From positions 124,001 to 188,000 of the forward strand of contig NZ_SSNY01000004.1 of assembly GCF_004801285.1 (NCBI RefSeq): DNA of 64,000 bases, written 5' to 3'. This DNA is from Ollibium composti (GTDB lineage: Bacteria; Pseudomonadota; Alphaproteobacteria; Rhizobiales; Rhizobiaceae). Below the pieces are notes generated by a model that saw nothing but the letters and a program-made list of their open reading frames with translations, did no database searches and was not told where the DNA came from. The translations under genes and the position numbers were made by a program. Below are positions 14,804-23,515 of this stretch, piece after piece; positions within the stretch are counted from its first letter, which is position 1; the number at the start of each line of letters is the position of its first letter.

Positions 14804-15874
14804 ATGACCGACAGACCGAAAACCATCGACGAGATCGACACACCCGCCGTGCTGATCGACCTCGACCGCGCCGAGAAGAACATCGCCCGCGCACAGGCCG
14901 CGGCCGACGCCGCCGGCGTGAAGCTCAGGCCGCACATCAAGACGCACAAATTGCCCTTCTTCGCGAAAAAGCAGGTCGAGACGGGCGCGGCAGGTATCAC
15001 CTGCCAGAAGATTGGCGAGGCCGAGGTGATGGCCGACGCCGGTCTGACCGACATCTTCCTCCCCTACAACATCCTCGGCCGGCAGAAGCTCGAACGGCTG
15101 AAGGCGCTGCATGGCCGCGTCACGCTCTCCGTCACCGCCGACAGCGCGACCACGATCGAGGGGCTGGCCGGGACGTTCCGCGATGCCGCCCATCCGCTCA
15201 AGGTGCTGATCGAATGCGATACCGGCGGCGGCCGCTGCGGCGTCCAGTCGAAGGAAGAGGCACTCGCGCTGGCGAGGCAGATCGACGCCGCGCCCGGCCT
15301 TTTCTTCGGCGGCCTGATGACCTTTCCCGCACCCGGCAAGGCAGCGCAGGCCGAAGCCTGGCTCGCCGCCACGCGCGACCTGCTGGCCGCAAACGGCCTC
15401 GCCTGCGAGACGATCACCAGCGGCGGCACACCCGACATGTGGCGCAAGCCGGAAGGCCAGGTCGTCACCGAATACAGGCCGGGCACCTACATCTACATGG
15501 ACCGCTACCAGATCGCGAAGGGCGCGGCGACACTGGACGATTGCGCCGCCACCGTGCTCGCAACCGTGGTCAGCCGGCCGACGGCCACCCGCGCCATCCT
15601 CGACGCCGGCTCCAAGGCGCTGACCAGCGACACGCTCGGCCTGCCGGACTATGCCGAACTGGTCGGCGAGGCGGGCGCCAGGGTAATCGGCTTGTCGGAG
15701 GAGCACGGCAAGGTGGAACTGCCGGCGGCAAGCAGGCTCAAGGTCGGCGACCGCGTGCGGGTGCTGCCCGACCACATCTGCCCGGTCATCAATCTTTACG
15801 ATCAGGTCTACCTGATCTCGGGCGACCGGGTGGTCGACATCCTGCCCGTCGCCGCGCGCGGGAAACTCACCTGA
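14804..15874 (+). CDS. DSD1/D-threonine aldolase-like PLP enzyme
   Basis: 356 residues from the ATG at 14804; an in-frame ATG at 14759 would add 15. This is the fold III (alanine racemase-like) family: IDTPAVLIDLDRAEKNI, then LRPHIKTHKL, where the first Lys binds PLP, IECDTGGGRCGVQ, SGGTPD binding phosphate, and the C-terminal PDHICPVINLYDQ whose His and Cys bind the activating metal. Members cleave D-threonine/D-3-hydroxy amino acids or deaminate D-serine; the exact substrate cannot be told. The next gene begins 11 bases downstream. Confidence 0.88.
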   Translation: MTDRPKTIDEIDTPAVLIDLDRAEKNIARAQAAADAAGVKLRPHIKTHKLPFFAKKQVETGAAGITCQKIGEAEVMADAGLTDIFLPYNILGRQKLERLKALHGRVTLSVTADSATTIEGLAGTFRDAAHPLKVLIECDTGGGRCGVQSKEEALALARQIDAAPGLFFGGLMTFPAPGKAAQAEAWLAATRDLLAANGLACETITSGGTPDMWRKPEGQVVTEYRPGTYIYMDRYQIAKGAATLDDCAATVLATVVSRPTATRAILDAGSKALTSDTLGLPDYAELVGEAGARVIGLSEEHGKVELPAASRLKVGDRVRVLPDHICPVINLYDQVYLISGDRVVDILPVAARGKLT

Positions 15875-15885
15875 AGCGAAACGTC

Positions 15886-16353
15886 ATGACCGCGCAGAGC
15901 CCCTTCCCGGACGACCCCGACCGCGCCTTCATCTGGGACATGCTGATGCCGCGCGATTTCAAAGCTTTCGCCGCGCAGGACTGGGGCATGGTGTCCGGCG
16001 ATTTCGACGCCGGCCGCTTCCTCGGCATCCACGCCCACAACTCGCCGAACCAGGACGACTGGGACGCCGCCTTCCCAACGCTCGACGCCTATCGTGACGA
16101 ATGGCTGCGGCAGGCGGCGGATTCGGCGAAGATCGCCTATGGCGAACCGCTGGTCCCTGCCCTGCTCAGGGCGGTGTCGATGGACCGCATCGACATCAAC
16201 GGCGACGTCGCCGTCGCCCACAAGAAATTCGACGGCACGGTCAAGCTCGCCGGCGGCGGCGTTGACCGGCTCAACTGGCAGACGCTCTATTTCTGCCGCA
16301 AGAGCGACCGCTGGCGCATCACCGGCTTCATCGGCTACATGAAGTACCGCTGA
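15886..16353 (+). CDS. SnoaL/NTF2-like small protein
   Basis: 155 soluble residues. The body has the helical start and curved-sheet pattern of NTF2-like proteins: FKAFAAQDWGMVSGDFD, MDRIDINGDVAVAHKKFDG, LNWQTLYFCRKSDRWRITGFIGYMKYR. It follows the D-threonine-aldolase-like gene by 11 bases and is likely co-transcribed. I recognise no catalytic signature, so an accessory or lyase/isomerase role in the same amino-acid route is only possible. Confidence 0.7.
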   Translation: MTAQSPFPDDPDRAFIWDMLMPRDFKAFAAQDWGMVSGDFDAGRFLGIHAHNSPNQDDWDAAFPTLDAYRDEWLRQAADSAKIAYGEPLVPALLRAVSMDRIDINGDVAVAHKKFDGTVKLAGGGVDRLNWQTLYFCRKSDRWRITGFIGYMKYR

Positions 16354-16389
16354 CGGAACCGGCCCGCCAGCGGCAGAAAAAACAACGCC

Positions 16390-16704
16390 TTACGGCGCGA
16401 CCGTGATTTTCCCCTTCATGTTGGGGTGGAAACGGCAGTAATAATCCACCGTATCCTTGGCCGTCATGACGCGGCTCGCCATCTTCTTCGGCGGGATCAT
16501 CACTTCCCAGCCGCCCTTGACGGTGGCGGTGTGGGCAAGCGCATCCTTGTTCACCCACTCCACCGTGTCGCCGGCCTTGACGCTGATTTCGGCCGGCGAG
16601 AAGACCAGCTTGTCGATCGTCACCGTGATCGTCTCGGCGGAGGCCGAGGCCACGCCGGCGGCAAACAGGACAGCCGCCGCCGGCAAAAGCCATGCGAAGC
16701 GCAT
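16390..16704 (-). CDS. periplasmic cupredoxin (amicyanin/plastocyanin-like)
   Basis: 104 residues with a cleavable signal (LLPAAAVLFAAGVASASA). The type 1 copper ligands are visible: His in ALAHTATVKG, then Cys, His and Met in YYCRFHPNMKGKI. FSPAEISVKAGDTVEWVNKD is the usual cupredoxin strand pattern. It would carry single electrons in the periplasm. It is the last of three minus-strand genes behind an ECF sigma factor and a DUF4142 protein, 9 bases after the latter, suggesting stress-induced expression. Confidence 0.92.
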   Translation of the reverse strand: MRFAWLLPAAAVLFAAGVASASAETITVTIDKLVFSPAEISVKAGDTVEWVNKDALAHTATVKGGWEVMIPPKKMASRVMTAKDTVDYYCRFHPNMKGKITVAP

Positions 16705-16713
16705 CGCCGCCTC

Positions 16714-17238
16714 CTACTTCAATCCGGCCGCGACGTGCTCGGCATGCATCTCATGGCCCTGGAAGATCTTCAGGCCGGTTTCCAAGAGGCTTTTCAGCTC
16801 GGCATTCTGCGCGGACGGGATCAGCAGCGTCTCCAGCGCGCCGTCGACCTGCTTGTGATAGGCGACCTCGTTGTCGATATAGGCCTTGTCGAAAGCCGCA
16901 CCCTTGAGCTTCTTCAGCTTGGCGCGCTCCGCCTTGGCCGCCTTGGTCAGCGCCTTGGAGGTGTCGTTGTCCTCGGGCGTGACTTTCAGCTTCTTGACCA
17001 GGTCGAGCGCCTGCTTGTTGACCGCTTCATGGTCGCGCAGCATGTCCTTGGCGAAGTCGACGACCGCCTTGGTCTTCGACTTGGAGACCGCGAGCTTGGC
17101 CGCCTCGATGTCGATGACGCCGGCGGTGTAGGCGATGTGGGCGATCTGCGGATCGGTCGGCTTGTCGGCGGCGTCGGCGAAGGTCGGCGCGGCGAGAACG
17201 CCCAGCATCGCTAGGGCGGCGAACGGACGAATGAACAT
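16714..17238 (-). CDS. exported DUF4142 protein
   Basis: 174 residues from the ATG at 17238, which follows a good GGAGG site; an in-frame start at 17286 is less likely. A signal peptide (FAALAMLGVLAAPTFADA) is followed by an alpha-helical ferritin-like body: DPQIAHIAYTAGVIDIEAAKLA, FAKDMLRDHEAVNKQALDLVKKL, AYIDNEVAYHKQVDGAL and GLKIFQGHEMHAEHV. The conserved His, Glu and Asp positions could bind metal. DUF4142 proteins are common beside stress sigma factors; function unknown. Between the sigma factor and the cupredoxin. Confidence 0.9.
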   Translation of the reverse strand: MFIRPFAALAMLGVLAAPTFADAADKPTDPQIAHIAYTAGVIDIEAAKLAVSKSKTKAVVDFAKDMLRDHEAVNKQALDLVKKLKVTPEDNDTSKALTKAAKAERAKLKKLKGAAFDKAYIDNEVAYHKQVDGALETLLIPSAQNAELKSLLETGLKIFQGHEMHAEHVAAGLK

Positions 17239-17337
17239 GGAACCTCCTTGCCCCGGCGCACAGCGCGGGGGCTGTTTGCTTGACATCGATTGGATGCGGC
17301 AGGCAGCCGAAGGTTCCCGAAAAATCAGCGCCTTCGA

Positions 17338-18036
17338 TCAGCTTCCTGAATCAGCGCTTTCGAGGCCGAGGCGCTGCATGACGGCATCCTTCAGGCGGTC
17401 GCAACGGCGGCCGGCGAAGGGGAAGGCGTTCATCAGCACCGGGCCGATCTGTGCGTCCAGTTCCTTGCGCACCATCTGGCGGGCACGGTAGAGCCGCGTC
17501 TTCACCGTCTCCGGCTTGATGCCGAGCAGTTCGGCCGTCTCTTCCATGCTCAAGCCCTCGATGACGCGGGCGACGAACACGGCCCGGAAGGTGGCGGGCA
17601 GATGGTCGGTGGCCTCTTCGACCAGGTGCAGGATCTGTCGTTGCGCCATGGTCCGCTCCGGATCGTCGCTGGCATTGCCGGGAAACTGGATGATTTCGGC
17701 TTGCGCCGTCTCGATATCCGTCACCTTGCCTTCGCGCTTTTGCTTGCGCAGCCGGCCGAGCGCCTCGTTGATGACAATGCGCGACAGCCAGGTCGAAAGC
17801 GCGGACTCGCCGCGAAAGCTGTCGAGGCTGCGGAAGGCGTGCACATAGGCCTCCTGCACGACATCCTCCGCCTCGCTGGCACGGCCGACGATGCCGCGCG
17901 CCAGCCGGTAGAGCCGCTGATTGTAGCGCGTCATGATGGCGCGGAAGGCGCGCCCGTCCCGCGCCAATGCATGCGCGACGAGTTCCGCGTCGCTGGCGGC
18001 CTCAAGCGGGATCGGTCTGGTATTCAGCGCAGGCAT
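17338..18036 (-). CDS. ECF RNA polymerase sigma factor (RpoE-like)
   Basis: 232 residues. Region 2 is at FRAIMTRYNQRLYRLARGIVGRASEAEDVVQEAYVHAF with the core-binding acidic helix; region 4 is at LPATFRAVFVARVIEGLSMEETAELLGIKPETVKTRLYRARQMVRKEL. A C-terminal tail of about 40 residues with one Cys (GRRCDRLKDAV) follows. No zinc-binding anti-sigma gene is adjacent; instead the two downstream genes encode exported DUF4142 and cupredoxin proteins, so the regulon probably deals with envelope or redox stress. Confidence 0.93.
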   Translation of the reverse strand: MPALNTRPIPLEAASDAELVAHALARDGRAFRAIMTRYNQRLYRLARGIVGRASEAEDVVQEAYVHAFRSLDSFRGESALSTWLSRIVINEALGRLRKQKREGKVTDIETAQAEIIQFPGNASDDPERTMAQRQILHLVEEATDHLPATFRAVFVARVIEGLSMEETAELLGIKPETVKTRLYRARQMVRKELDAQIGPVLMNAFPFAGRRCDRLKDAVMQRLGLESADSGS

Positions 18037-18164
18037 CGCAGCCTCCTTGTCCGCCGCTTGGATGCCGGCGGCGAGGAAAGGTTCCCTGCGCCTACGTTAC
18101 GCCTGGAAAATCCGCCGCGCGAGCCCGTTTGCGGGCCGGCACGGCGGAGGCTATGGCCGCCGTG

Positions 18165-19679
18165 TCAGTCGATGTCGAAGGACACGCCCTGCGCCAGCGG
18201 CAGCGCGGTGGAATAGTTCACGGTGTTGGTGGCGCGGCGCATATAGGCCTTCCAGGCATCCGAGCCGGACTCGCGGCCGCCGCCGGTTTCCTTCTCGCCG
18301 CCGAAGGCGCCGCCGATCTCCGCACCCGAGGTGCCGATGTTGACGTTGGCGATGCCGCAGTCCGACCCTTCCGCCGACAGGAAGCGCTCCGATTCCATGA
18401 TGTCGCGCGTGAAGATCGACGACGACAGGCCGGCGCCGACCGCGTTATGCAGGTCAAGAGCCTCGTCGAAGTCCTTGTATTTCATCACGTAAAGGATAGG
18501 CGCGAAGGTCTCCTCCGTTACCGGCGAAACCTGGCTCGGCATCTCCACCAGCGCCGGGTGCACGTAGTAGGCATCCGGGTGGCCGTTCTCGACGCGGGCG
18601 CCGCCGGTCACCTTGCCGCCATGCGCCTCAGCTTCCTTAAGCGCCTTCTGCATGCCGTCGAAGGCCGCCTTGTCGATCAGCGGCCCGACCAGCGCCTTGC
18701 CTTCCAGCGGATTGCCTACCGACACGCTCTCATAAGCCTTCTTCAGGCGCGGCACGAGCTGGTCGTAAACGCTCTCGTGGACGATCAGGCGGCGCAGCGT
18801 CGTGCAGCGCTGGCCGGCCGTGCCCATCGCGCCGAAGGCGATCGCGCGCAGCGCCATGTCGAGGTCGGCGGTCGGCGTGACGATGCCGGCATTGTTGCCG
18901 CCGAGTTCCAGCACCGCGCGGGCGAAGCGCTTGGCCAGCCGAGGGCCGACTTCCCGGCCCATGCGCGTCGAGCCGGTGGCCGACACCAGCGGCACCTTCG
19001 GATGGTCGACCAGCACTTCGCCGACGGCGCGGTCGCCGATGAGAACCTTGAGCAGGTCGTTCGGCGCATCGGCGCCGAAGCGCTTGACGGCGCGGGCGAA
19101 GATCGCCTCGCAGGCGAGCGCGGTCAGCGGCGTCTTTTCCGACGGCTTCCAAACCACCGAGTCGCCACACACCAGGGCGAGCGCCGAATTCCACGACCAC
19201 ACCGCGACGGGGAAGTTGAAAGCCGAAATCACGCCGATGACGCCGAGCGGATGCCAGGTTTCCATCATGCGGTGGCCGGGGCGCTCGGTGGCGATGGTCA
19301 GGCCGTACAACTGACGGGAAAGGCCGACCGCGAAATCGCAGATGTCGATCATTTCCTGCACTTCGCCGAGCCCCTCGGACGGGATCTTGCCGACCTCGAT
19401 CGACACCAGCCGGCCGAGCTCGGTCTTGTGGGCGCGCAGTTCCTCGCCGAGCAGCCGCACCAGTTCGCCGCGCTTCGGGCCGGGCACCAGCCGCCAGGCC
19501 TTGAAGGCCTCATGTGCGGCGTCGACCGCCTTGCCGGCCTCGGCCGCCGACATCTGCTTCAGCGAGGCGATTACCTCGCCCGTCACCGGGCTGCGCACCT
19601 GAAGATCGCCGCCCGAAAGCACCGCCTTGTCCACGCCCAGTTTTGCCAGAAGCTCGGCCGTTTCCTTCGCAACCGTCAT
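18165..19679 (-). CDS. amaB: ALDH7-type aldehyde dehydrogenase (aminoadipate semialdehyde dehydrogenase-like)
   Basis: 504 residues from the ATG at 19679. The catalytic Glu is in LELGGNNAGIV and the catalytic Cys in GTAGQRCTTLRR. ATGSTRMGREV binds the cofactor. The C-terminus (ATNTVNYSTALPLAQGVSFDID) and GSDCGIANVNIGTSGAEIGGAFGGEKETGGGRE are hallmarks of the antiquitin/ALDH7 group, which oxidises 2-aminoadipate 6-semialdehyde in lysine breakdown. Glutaryl-CoA dehydrogenase at 23.7-24.9 kb acts later in the same route, which supports that reading, but other substrates are possible. Confidence 0.9.
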   Translation of the reverse strand: MTVAKETAELLAKLGVDKAVLSGGDLQVRSPVTGEVIASLKQMSAAEAGKAVDAAHEAFKAWRLVPGPKRGELVRLLGEELRAHKTELGRLVSIEVGKIPSEGLGEVQEMIDICDFAVGLSRQLYGLTIATERPGHRMMETWHPLGVIGVISAFNFPVAVWSWNSALALVCGDSVVWKPSEKTPLTALACEAIFARAVKRFGADAPNDLLKVLIGDRAVGEVLVDHPKVPLVSATGSTRMGREVGPRLAKRFARAVLELGGNNAGIVTPTADLDMALRAIAFGAMGTAGQRCTTLRRLIVHESVYDQLVPRLKKAYESVSVGNPLEGKALVGPLIDKAAFDGMQKALKEAEAHGGKVTGGARVENGHPDAYYVHPALVEMPSQVSPVTEETFAPILYVMKYKDFDEALDLHNAVGAGLSSSIFTRDIMESERFLSAEGSDCGIANVNIGTSGAEIGGAFGGEKETGGGRESGSDAWKAYMRRATNTVNYSTALPLAQGVSFDID

Positions 19680-20650
19680 GTCTCGTCCTCTTTGGATTGG
19701 GTTGGCGCACAAGCGCCTTTGGGCGTGCCAATACAAGTTTCCGGCGCGGCGCGCCACCCCCGGCCTGTTGAGCCAGCACCGGCCCCTGCGTAAGCTTCAT
19801 CCTCGCCACGCTGCCTTCCGGCCCTGGCCATTGGAGCAGTCGGGAGGCGGGGCGCGAAGCCGTGCCTTCCTAGAGTGATATACGTGGCGCGATCCTCGCG
19901 CCCCGCCCGGTGTGTTCGACGTCCCGTCGACCCTCATGCACCCAGTCCGTCGTACCGCTTCGCGGCTTCGGGCGTGTGCGCGTCATTCTCCGCTCCCCCT
20001 TGGACTCGCGTTTCCGCCGGGGTCGGGCCTGTCGGACGCTCCCCGGCATCCGGGAACCGATCCCCGTTCGCCAAGGCCACCGCCGTCTCCGCCTGATACC
20101 CGGTGCGCACCAGGTCCCGCCGGAAACAGTGGATCGAGTATGAGACGGGTCCGAAAGAGGTGGATAGATTTCGTGAAAGATTTTTCGCGAAGGTAACAAC
20201 CGGCACTTCGTCATCCTATGGCGAAGGGGAGCAAAACTCCTCTTCTCCTTTTGCGGGAGAAGGGGGATCGACGCTCAGCGCAGAGACGGATGAGGTTGTT
20301 GCACGAAGCACCGTCGGCCCTTGTTCGAGAACCGCGCCTCGGCTTACCACGCTTCGCCCTCACCTGCCTGCTGGCATCTTCTCCCCGTTCTTCACGGAAA
20401 GAGGAGCGCGGCTTTTATCCCGACGCGCTGCTCTGCGCATCGCGGTCCGGGCATCTTCGTTCGCGGGTTTCTGCAGGGAACGGGCAATGCGGCCGCAATT
20501 GAGGAATTCCGGAAGCAGCCCATCGCCGCGCTCGGCGGCGTGGACGTGCAAGGCTCGAAGCAGCGACATCATCGTGATGACCTCCGTGATCTGGAGATCG
20601 AAGTGTCCCGCCGGACGGCCGCCACCCGTTTCCAGCCAACCATTACCGGC
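19680..20650. other. 971-base stretch without a convincing gene
   Basis: The part nearest the ALDH gene should hold its promoter. From about 19870 to 20206 is GC-rich sequence with a minus-strand open frame of 90 codons (19934-20206) whose first 20 codons have poor third-position GC; I do not call it a gene. From 20242 to about 20390 there is a RIME-like palindromic mosaic. The rest (20400-20650) shows nothing I can name. Confidence 0.6.
20242..20390. repeat. RIME-like intergenic palindromic mosaic, copy 1 (degenerate)
   Basis: A stem CTTCTCC (20242-20248) / GGAGAAG (20256-20262) is followed by GACGGATGAGG and, about 70 bases on, by CCCTCACCTGCCTGCTGGCATC and CTTCTCCCCG. The same modules in the same order occur at 23516-23615. 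Such mosaics are characteristic of rhizobial intergenic regions. This copy has imperfect arms. Confidence 0.7.
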
Positions 20651-21925
20651 TCAATGCATGGCCGCGCTTGCTGGCTTGCCGCCGCTCGCACCGCTCAACC
20701 GGTCGAGGTGCATGCGGATATGCGCGGCTTCCGCCGCAGTGTTGGCGAGCGCGATGGCGCGGTCGAAGGCTTCGCGCGCCTCGGCATTGCGGCCAAGTTG
20801 CATCAAGAGGCCGCCGCGCAGGCCGTGAAAGTGAAAATAGCCGGCCAGCCGCTCTTCCAGCGGTTCGACCATGGCAAGCGCCGCCTCAGGCCCCCTTACC
20901 TTTGAAACGGCGACGGCCCGGTTGAGGGTGATGACCGGCGACGGCTGCATCTGTTCCAGCAACCCGTAGAGCAGGTCGATCTCCTGCCAGTCGGTGTCCT
21001 CGGCCTTCGCCGCACGCGCATGCAAGGCGGCAATCGCCGCCTGCACCTGGTAGGGACCGGGCTTGCCGTGCCGCAGCGCCTTGTCGACCAGCGCCAGACC
21101 TTCGGCGATCATCTTGGCGTGCCACAGCGAACGATCCTGATCCTCCAGAAGCACGATCTCGCCGTTGGCGTCGAAGCGTGCCGGCGTGCGCGCATGCTGC
21201 AACAGCATCAGCGCCGTCAGCCCCATGATCTCCGGTTCGGTCTGGAACAGGCGCAGGAGCAGCCGCGCCAGCCGGATCGCCTCGTCGGCAAGCGGCGCGC
21301 GCGCCTCCACCTCGCCGCTGGCCGCCGAATAGCCCTCGTTGAAGACGAGGTAGATCATCGCCGCCACCGCCGCCAGGCGCTCCGACCGCTCGACCGGTCC
21401 CGGCGTCTCGAAGGGCACGCCGGCCGCGGCGATGCGCGCCTTGGCGCGGGTGATGCGCTGCTCCATGGCGCTCTCGCCGACCAGGAAGGCGCGGGCGATC
21501 TGCTTCACCGAAAGGCCCGAGACGATGCGCAGCGCCAGCGCGATCTGCTGCGTCGCCGGCAGGTCCGGATGGCAGCAGGTGAACAGAAGCCTGAGGATGT
21601 CGTCGCGGTAATGCGCACCGTCCAGCCGCTCGGCCATGTCGGCCTCGGCGTCTTCGAGATCGGAGAGCTTGTCTTCTTCCGGCAGCGGCGCCTGCTTCGC
21701 CCGCTTGCGCACCTGGTCGATGCCGCTGTTGCGACCGACGAAGATCAGCCAGGCGGCCGGATCGCGCGGCGGTCCGTTCTTCGGCCAGTTCTTCAATGCC
21801 CTGAGGCAGGCGTCCTGGAAGGCTTCCTCGGCCGCGTCGAGGTCGCGAAAATAGCGCAGCAATGCGGCCACCGCCTGCGGGCGGGCGGCGCTGAGGGCGG
21901 AAGCGATCCAGTTCGGGTCGGTCAT
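20651..21925 (-). CDS. ECF42-type sigma factor with C-terminal TPR-like extension
   Basis: 424 residues from the ATG at 21925, overlapping the DGPF gene stop by four bases. Region 2 reads RYFRDLDAAEEAFQDACLRALKNWPKNGPPRDPAAWLIFVGRN; region 4 reads LPATQQIALALRIVSGLSVKQIARAFLVGESAMEQRITRAKARI. A long helical C-terminus follows (DRSLWHAKMIAEGLALVDKAL, PSPVITLNRAVAVSKVRGPEAAL, YFHFHGLRGGLLMQLGRNAEAREAFDRAIALA), the TPR-like domain that regulates this group without an anti-sigma factor. Pairing with a DGPF protein is the defining context of ECF42. Confidence 0.93.
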   Translation of the reverse strand: MTDPNWIASALSAARPQAVAALLRYFRDLDAAEEAFQDACLRALKNWPKNGPPRDPAAWLIFVGRNSGIDQVRKRAKQAPLPEEDKLSDLEDAEADMAERLDGAHYRDDILRLLFTCCHPDLPATQQIALALRIVSGLSVKQIARAFLVGESAMEQRITRAKARIAAAGVPFETPGPVERSERLAAVAAMIYLVFNEGYSAASGEVEARAPLADEAIRLARLLLRLFQTEPEIMGLTALMLLQHARTPARFDANGEIVLLEDQDRSLWHAKMIAEGLALVDKALRHGKPGPYQVQAAIAALHARAAKAEDTDWQEIDLLYGLLEQMQPSPVITLNRAVAVSKVRGPEAALAMVEPLEERLAGYFHFHGLRGGLLMQLGRNAEAREAFDRAIALANTAAEAAHIRMHLDRLSGASGGKPASAAMH

Positions 21926-22296
21926 GCGACGATATTTGTCCGGTTGAAGCGGCCTACCGGCCTGATTTCGTAGGAACCGCCGGACGGATTGACCGCCGAC
22001 AACTCCCTGGCGAACTCGATCGCCTCGTCGAGATGATCGCATTCGAGCGTGTAGAAGCCGAGGAACTGTTCCTTGGTCTCGGCGAAGGGGCCGTCGATGA
22101 CAACCTGCTCGCCCTTCGCTCGCTTGAGCGTCGTCGCCGCCGTGGTGGGCAGCAGCCGTGCCACCGGGCCGAGCTTGCCTGCACGCGCATATTTTTCCTG
22201 CACAACGGCGAGATCGGCCATGACTTTCTCGTCCTGCTCCTTGCTCCAGGCGCAGACGACGTCTTCGGAAGCGTAACAGAGGATGGCGTAAAGCAT
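21922..22296 (-). CDS. YCII-related DGPF-domain protein, partner of the ECF42 sigma factor
   Basis: 124 residues. The opening MLYAILCYASED, the motif VIDGPFAETKEQFLGFY (DGPF) and SYEIRPVGRF are standard for the DGPF branch of the YCII family. These proteins are encoded next to, and probably controlled by, ECF42 sigma factors; enzymatic activity is unproven. It is first in a two-gene minus-strand unit and overlaps the sigma gene by four bases. Confidence 0.92.
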   Translation of the reverse strand: MLYAILCYASEDVVCAWSKEQDEKVMADLAVVQEKYARAGKLGPVARLLPTTAATTLKRAKGEQVVIDGPFAETKEQFLGFYTLECDHLDEAIEFARELSAVNPSGGSYEIRPVGRFNRTNIVA

Positions 22297-22384
22297 GGTT
22301 CGTCCTTGTCTCGTGTCAAAGGACGAAAAGGGTAGGCCGAAGCCGACAGCCCGTCGATAAAAAATCTTGGGCGACTTGGCGACC

Positions 22385-23455
22385 TCAGCCGCCGCGCGCC
22401 TTCAGCCAGCGCAGCACCAGCGCTTCCTCTTCGTCGAGGCCTTTGATACCGCGCTTGCCCCTGTTGGCCTGCGTCATGCCCTCGAGCAGGTTGCCTTCCA
22501 GCCAGGCCTCGGTGACGGCGGGGTGGATGTAGCATTGCCGGCAGATGGAGCGCGTGTTGCCCAGCCGCCCGGCGACCTTGTCGATGATGCCGTTCAACAC
22601 CCGCTTCTGCGCGGTCTTGCTGTCGGGCCGCTCCGTCTGCGCCAGCAGCGAGGCGGCATGGATGGTGCCGCCCCAGGTGCGGAAGTGCTTGGCGCTGAAG
22701 CCGTTGCCGGCCGCCTCGCGGATGTAGCGGTTGACGTCCTGCGAGCGCACCGGATGGCGGGCGCCGGCCTCGTCGAGATACTGGAACAGCTTCTGGCCGG
22801 GAATGTCCTGCGCGCCGCGCACGACGCGGGCGATGCGCCGGTCGACGAGCTTGAGCCTCCATTCCTTGCCCGACTTGCCTTTGAAGGCAAAGCGCAGGCT
22901 GGAGCCGGCGATGGTGACATGGCGGTCGCGCAGGGTGGTGAGGCCGAAGCTCTTGTTGTCGCGCGCGTAGGCGACATTGCCGACCCGGATCATCGTATTG
23001 TCGAGCAGCCAGACGACCGACGCCACCACCCGCTCGACGGGAAGACCGCGGCGGCTGAGATCGGCATCGATCCGGCCGCGCAGCCGGGGCAGCGCCTCGG
23101 CAAAGGCGATCAGGCTGGAATATTTCTGGCCGTCGCGTTCGGCCGCCCAGTCCGGATGATAGCGGTACTGCTTGCGGCCCTTGTCGTCCCGTCCCGTCGC
23201 CTGGATATGGCCGTTGGGATCAGGGGCGATCCAGACGTCGGTCCAGGCCGGCGGAATGGCGAGCGCGCGGATGCGCTGGACCGTCTTGCCTTCCTTCAGG
23301 GGATTGCCGTGCGGATCGACGTAATAAAAACGCTTCGGCGCGCCCTTGCGGCGAATGCCGGGCTCCCCGTCGCTGACATAGGTGAGTTGCGCACGCTCGG
23401 CGGCGGCGACGGGGTCGTCCTCGCCGCTCTCATTGGGTTTCGTCTTGTCCAGCAT
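22385..23455 (-). CDS. type IB DNA topoisomerase
   Basis: 356 residues from the ATG at 23455; an in-frame ATG at 23530 lies in repeat sequence and is rejected. The N-terminal domain has RKGAPKRFYYVDPHGNPL and ALAIPPAWTDVWIAPDPNGHIQATGRDDKGRKQYRYH. The catalytic domain has the RVGNVAYARDNKSFGLTTLRDRHV segment (first active Arg), AKHFRTWGGTIHAA and CRQCYIHPAV, whose Tyr forms the 3'-phosphotyrosine link. It is the poxvirus-like bacterial form that relaxes supercoils without a metal. It stands alone with the RIME-like repeat upstream. Confidence 0.95.
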   Translation of the reverse strand: MLDKTKPNESGEDDPVAAAERAQLTYVSDGEPGIRRKGAPKRFYYVDPHGNPLKEGKTVQRIRALAIPPAWTDVWIAPDPNGHIQATGRDDKGRKQYRYHPDWAAERDGQKYSSLIAFAEALPRLRGRIDADLSRRGLPVERVVASVVWLLDNTMIRVGNVAYARDNKSFGLTTLRDRHVTIAGSSLRFAFKGKSGKEWRLKLVDRRIARVVRGAQDIPGQKLFQYLDEAGARHPVRSQDVNRYIREAAGNGFSAKHFRTWGGTIHAASLLAQTERPDSKTAQKRVLNGIIDKVAGRLGNTRSICRQCYIHPAVTEAWLEGNLLEGMTQANRGKRGIKGLDEEEALVLRWLKARGG

Positions 23456-23515
23456 GCACGCTCCACGGTGTGGCCCGTGAATACGCGCAGGGTGGCGGAA
23501 GGGTTCCGCTTCTTT

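Noticed and set aside
14234..15775. A 513-codon minus-strand open frame opposite the D-threonine-aldolase-like gene
   Set aside because: The ridA gene and the aldolase-like gene account for this DNA, each with conserved catalytic motifs; the frame has none.
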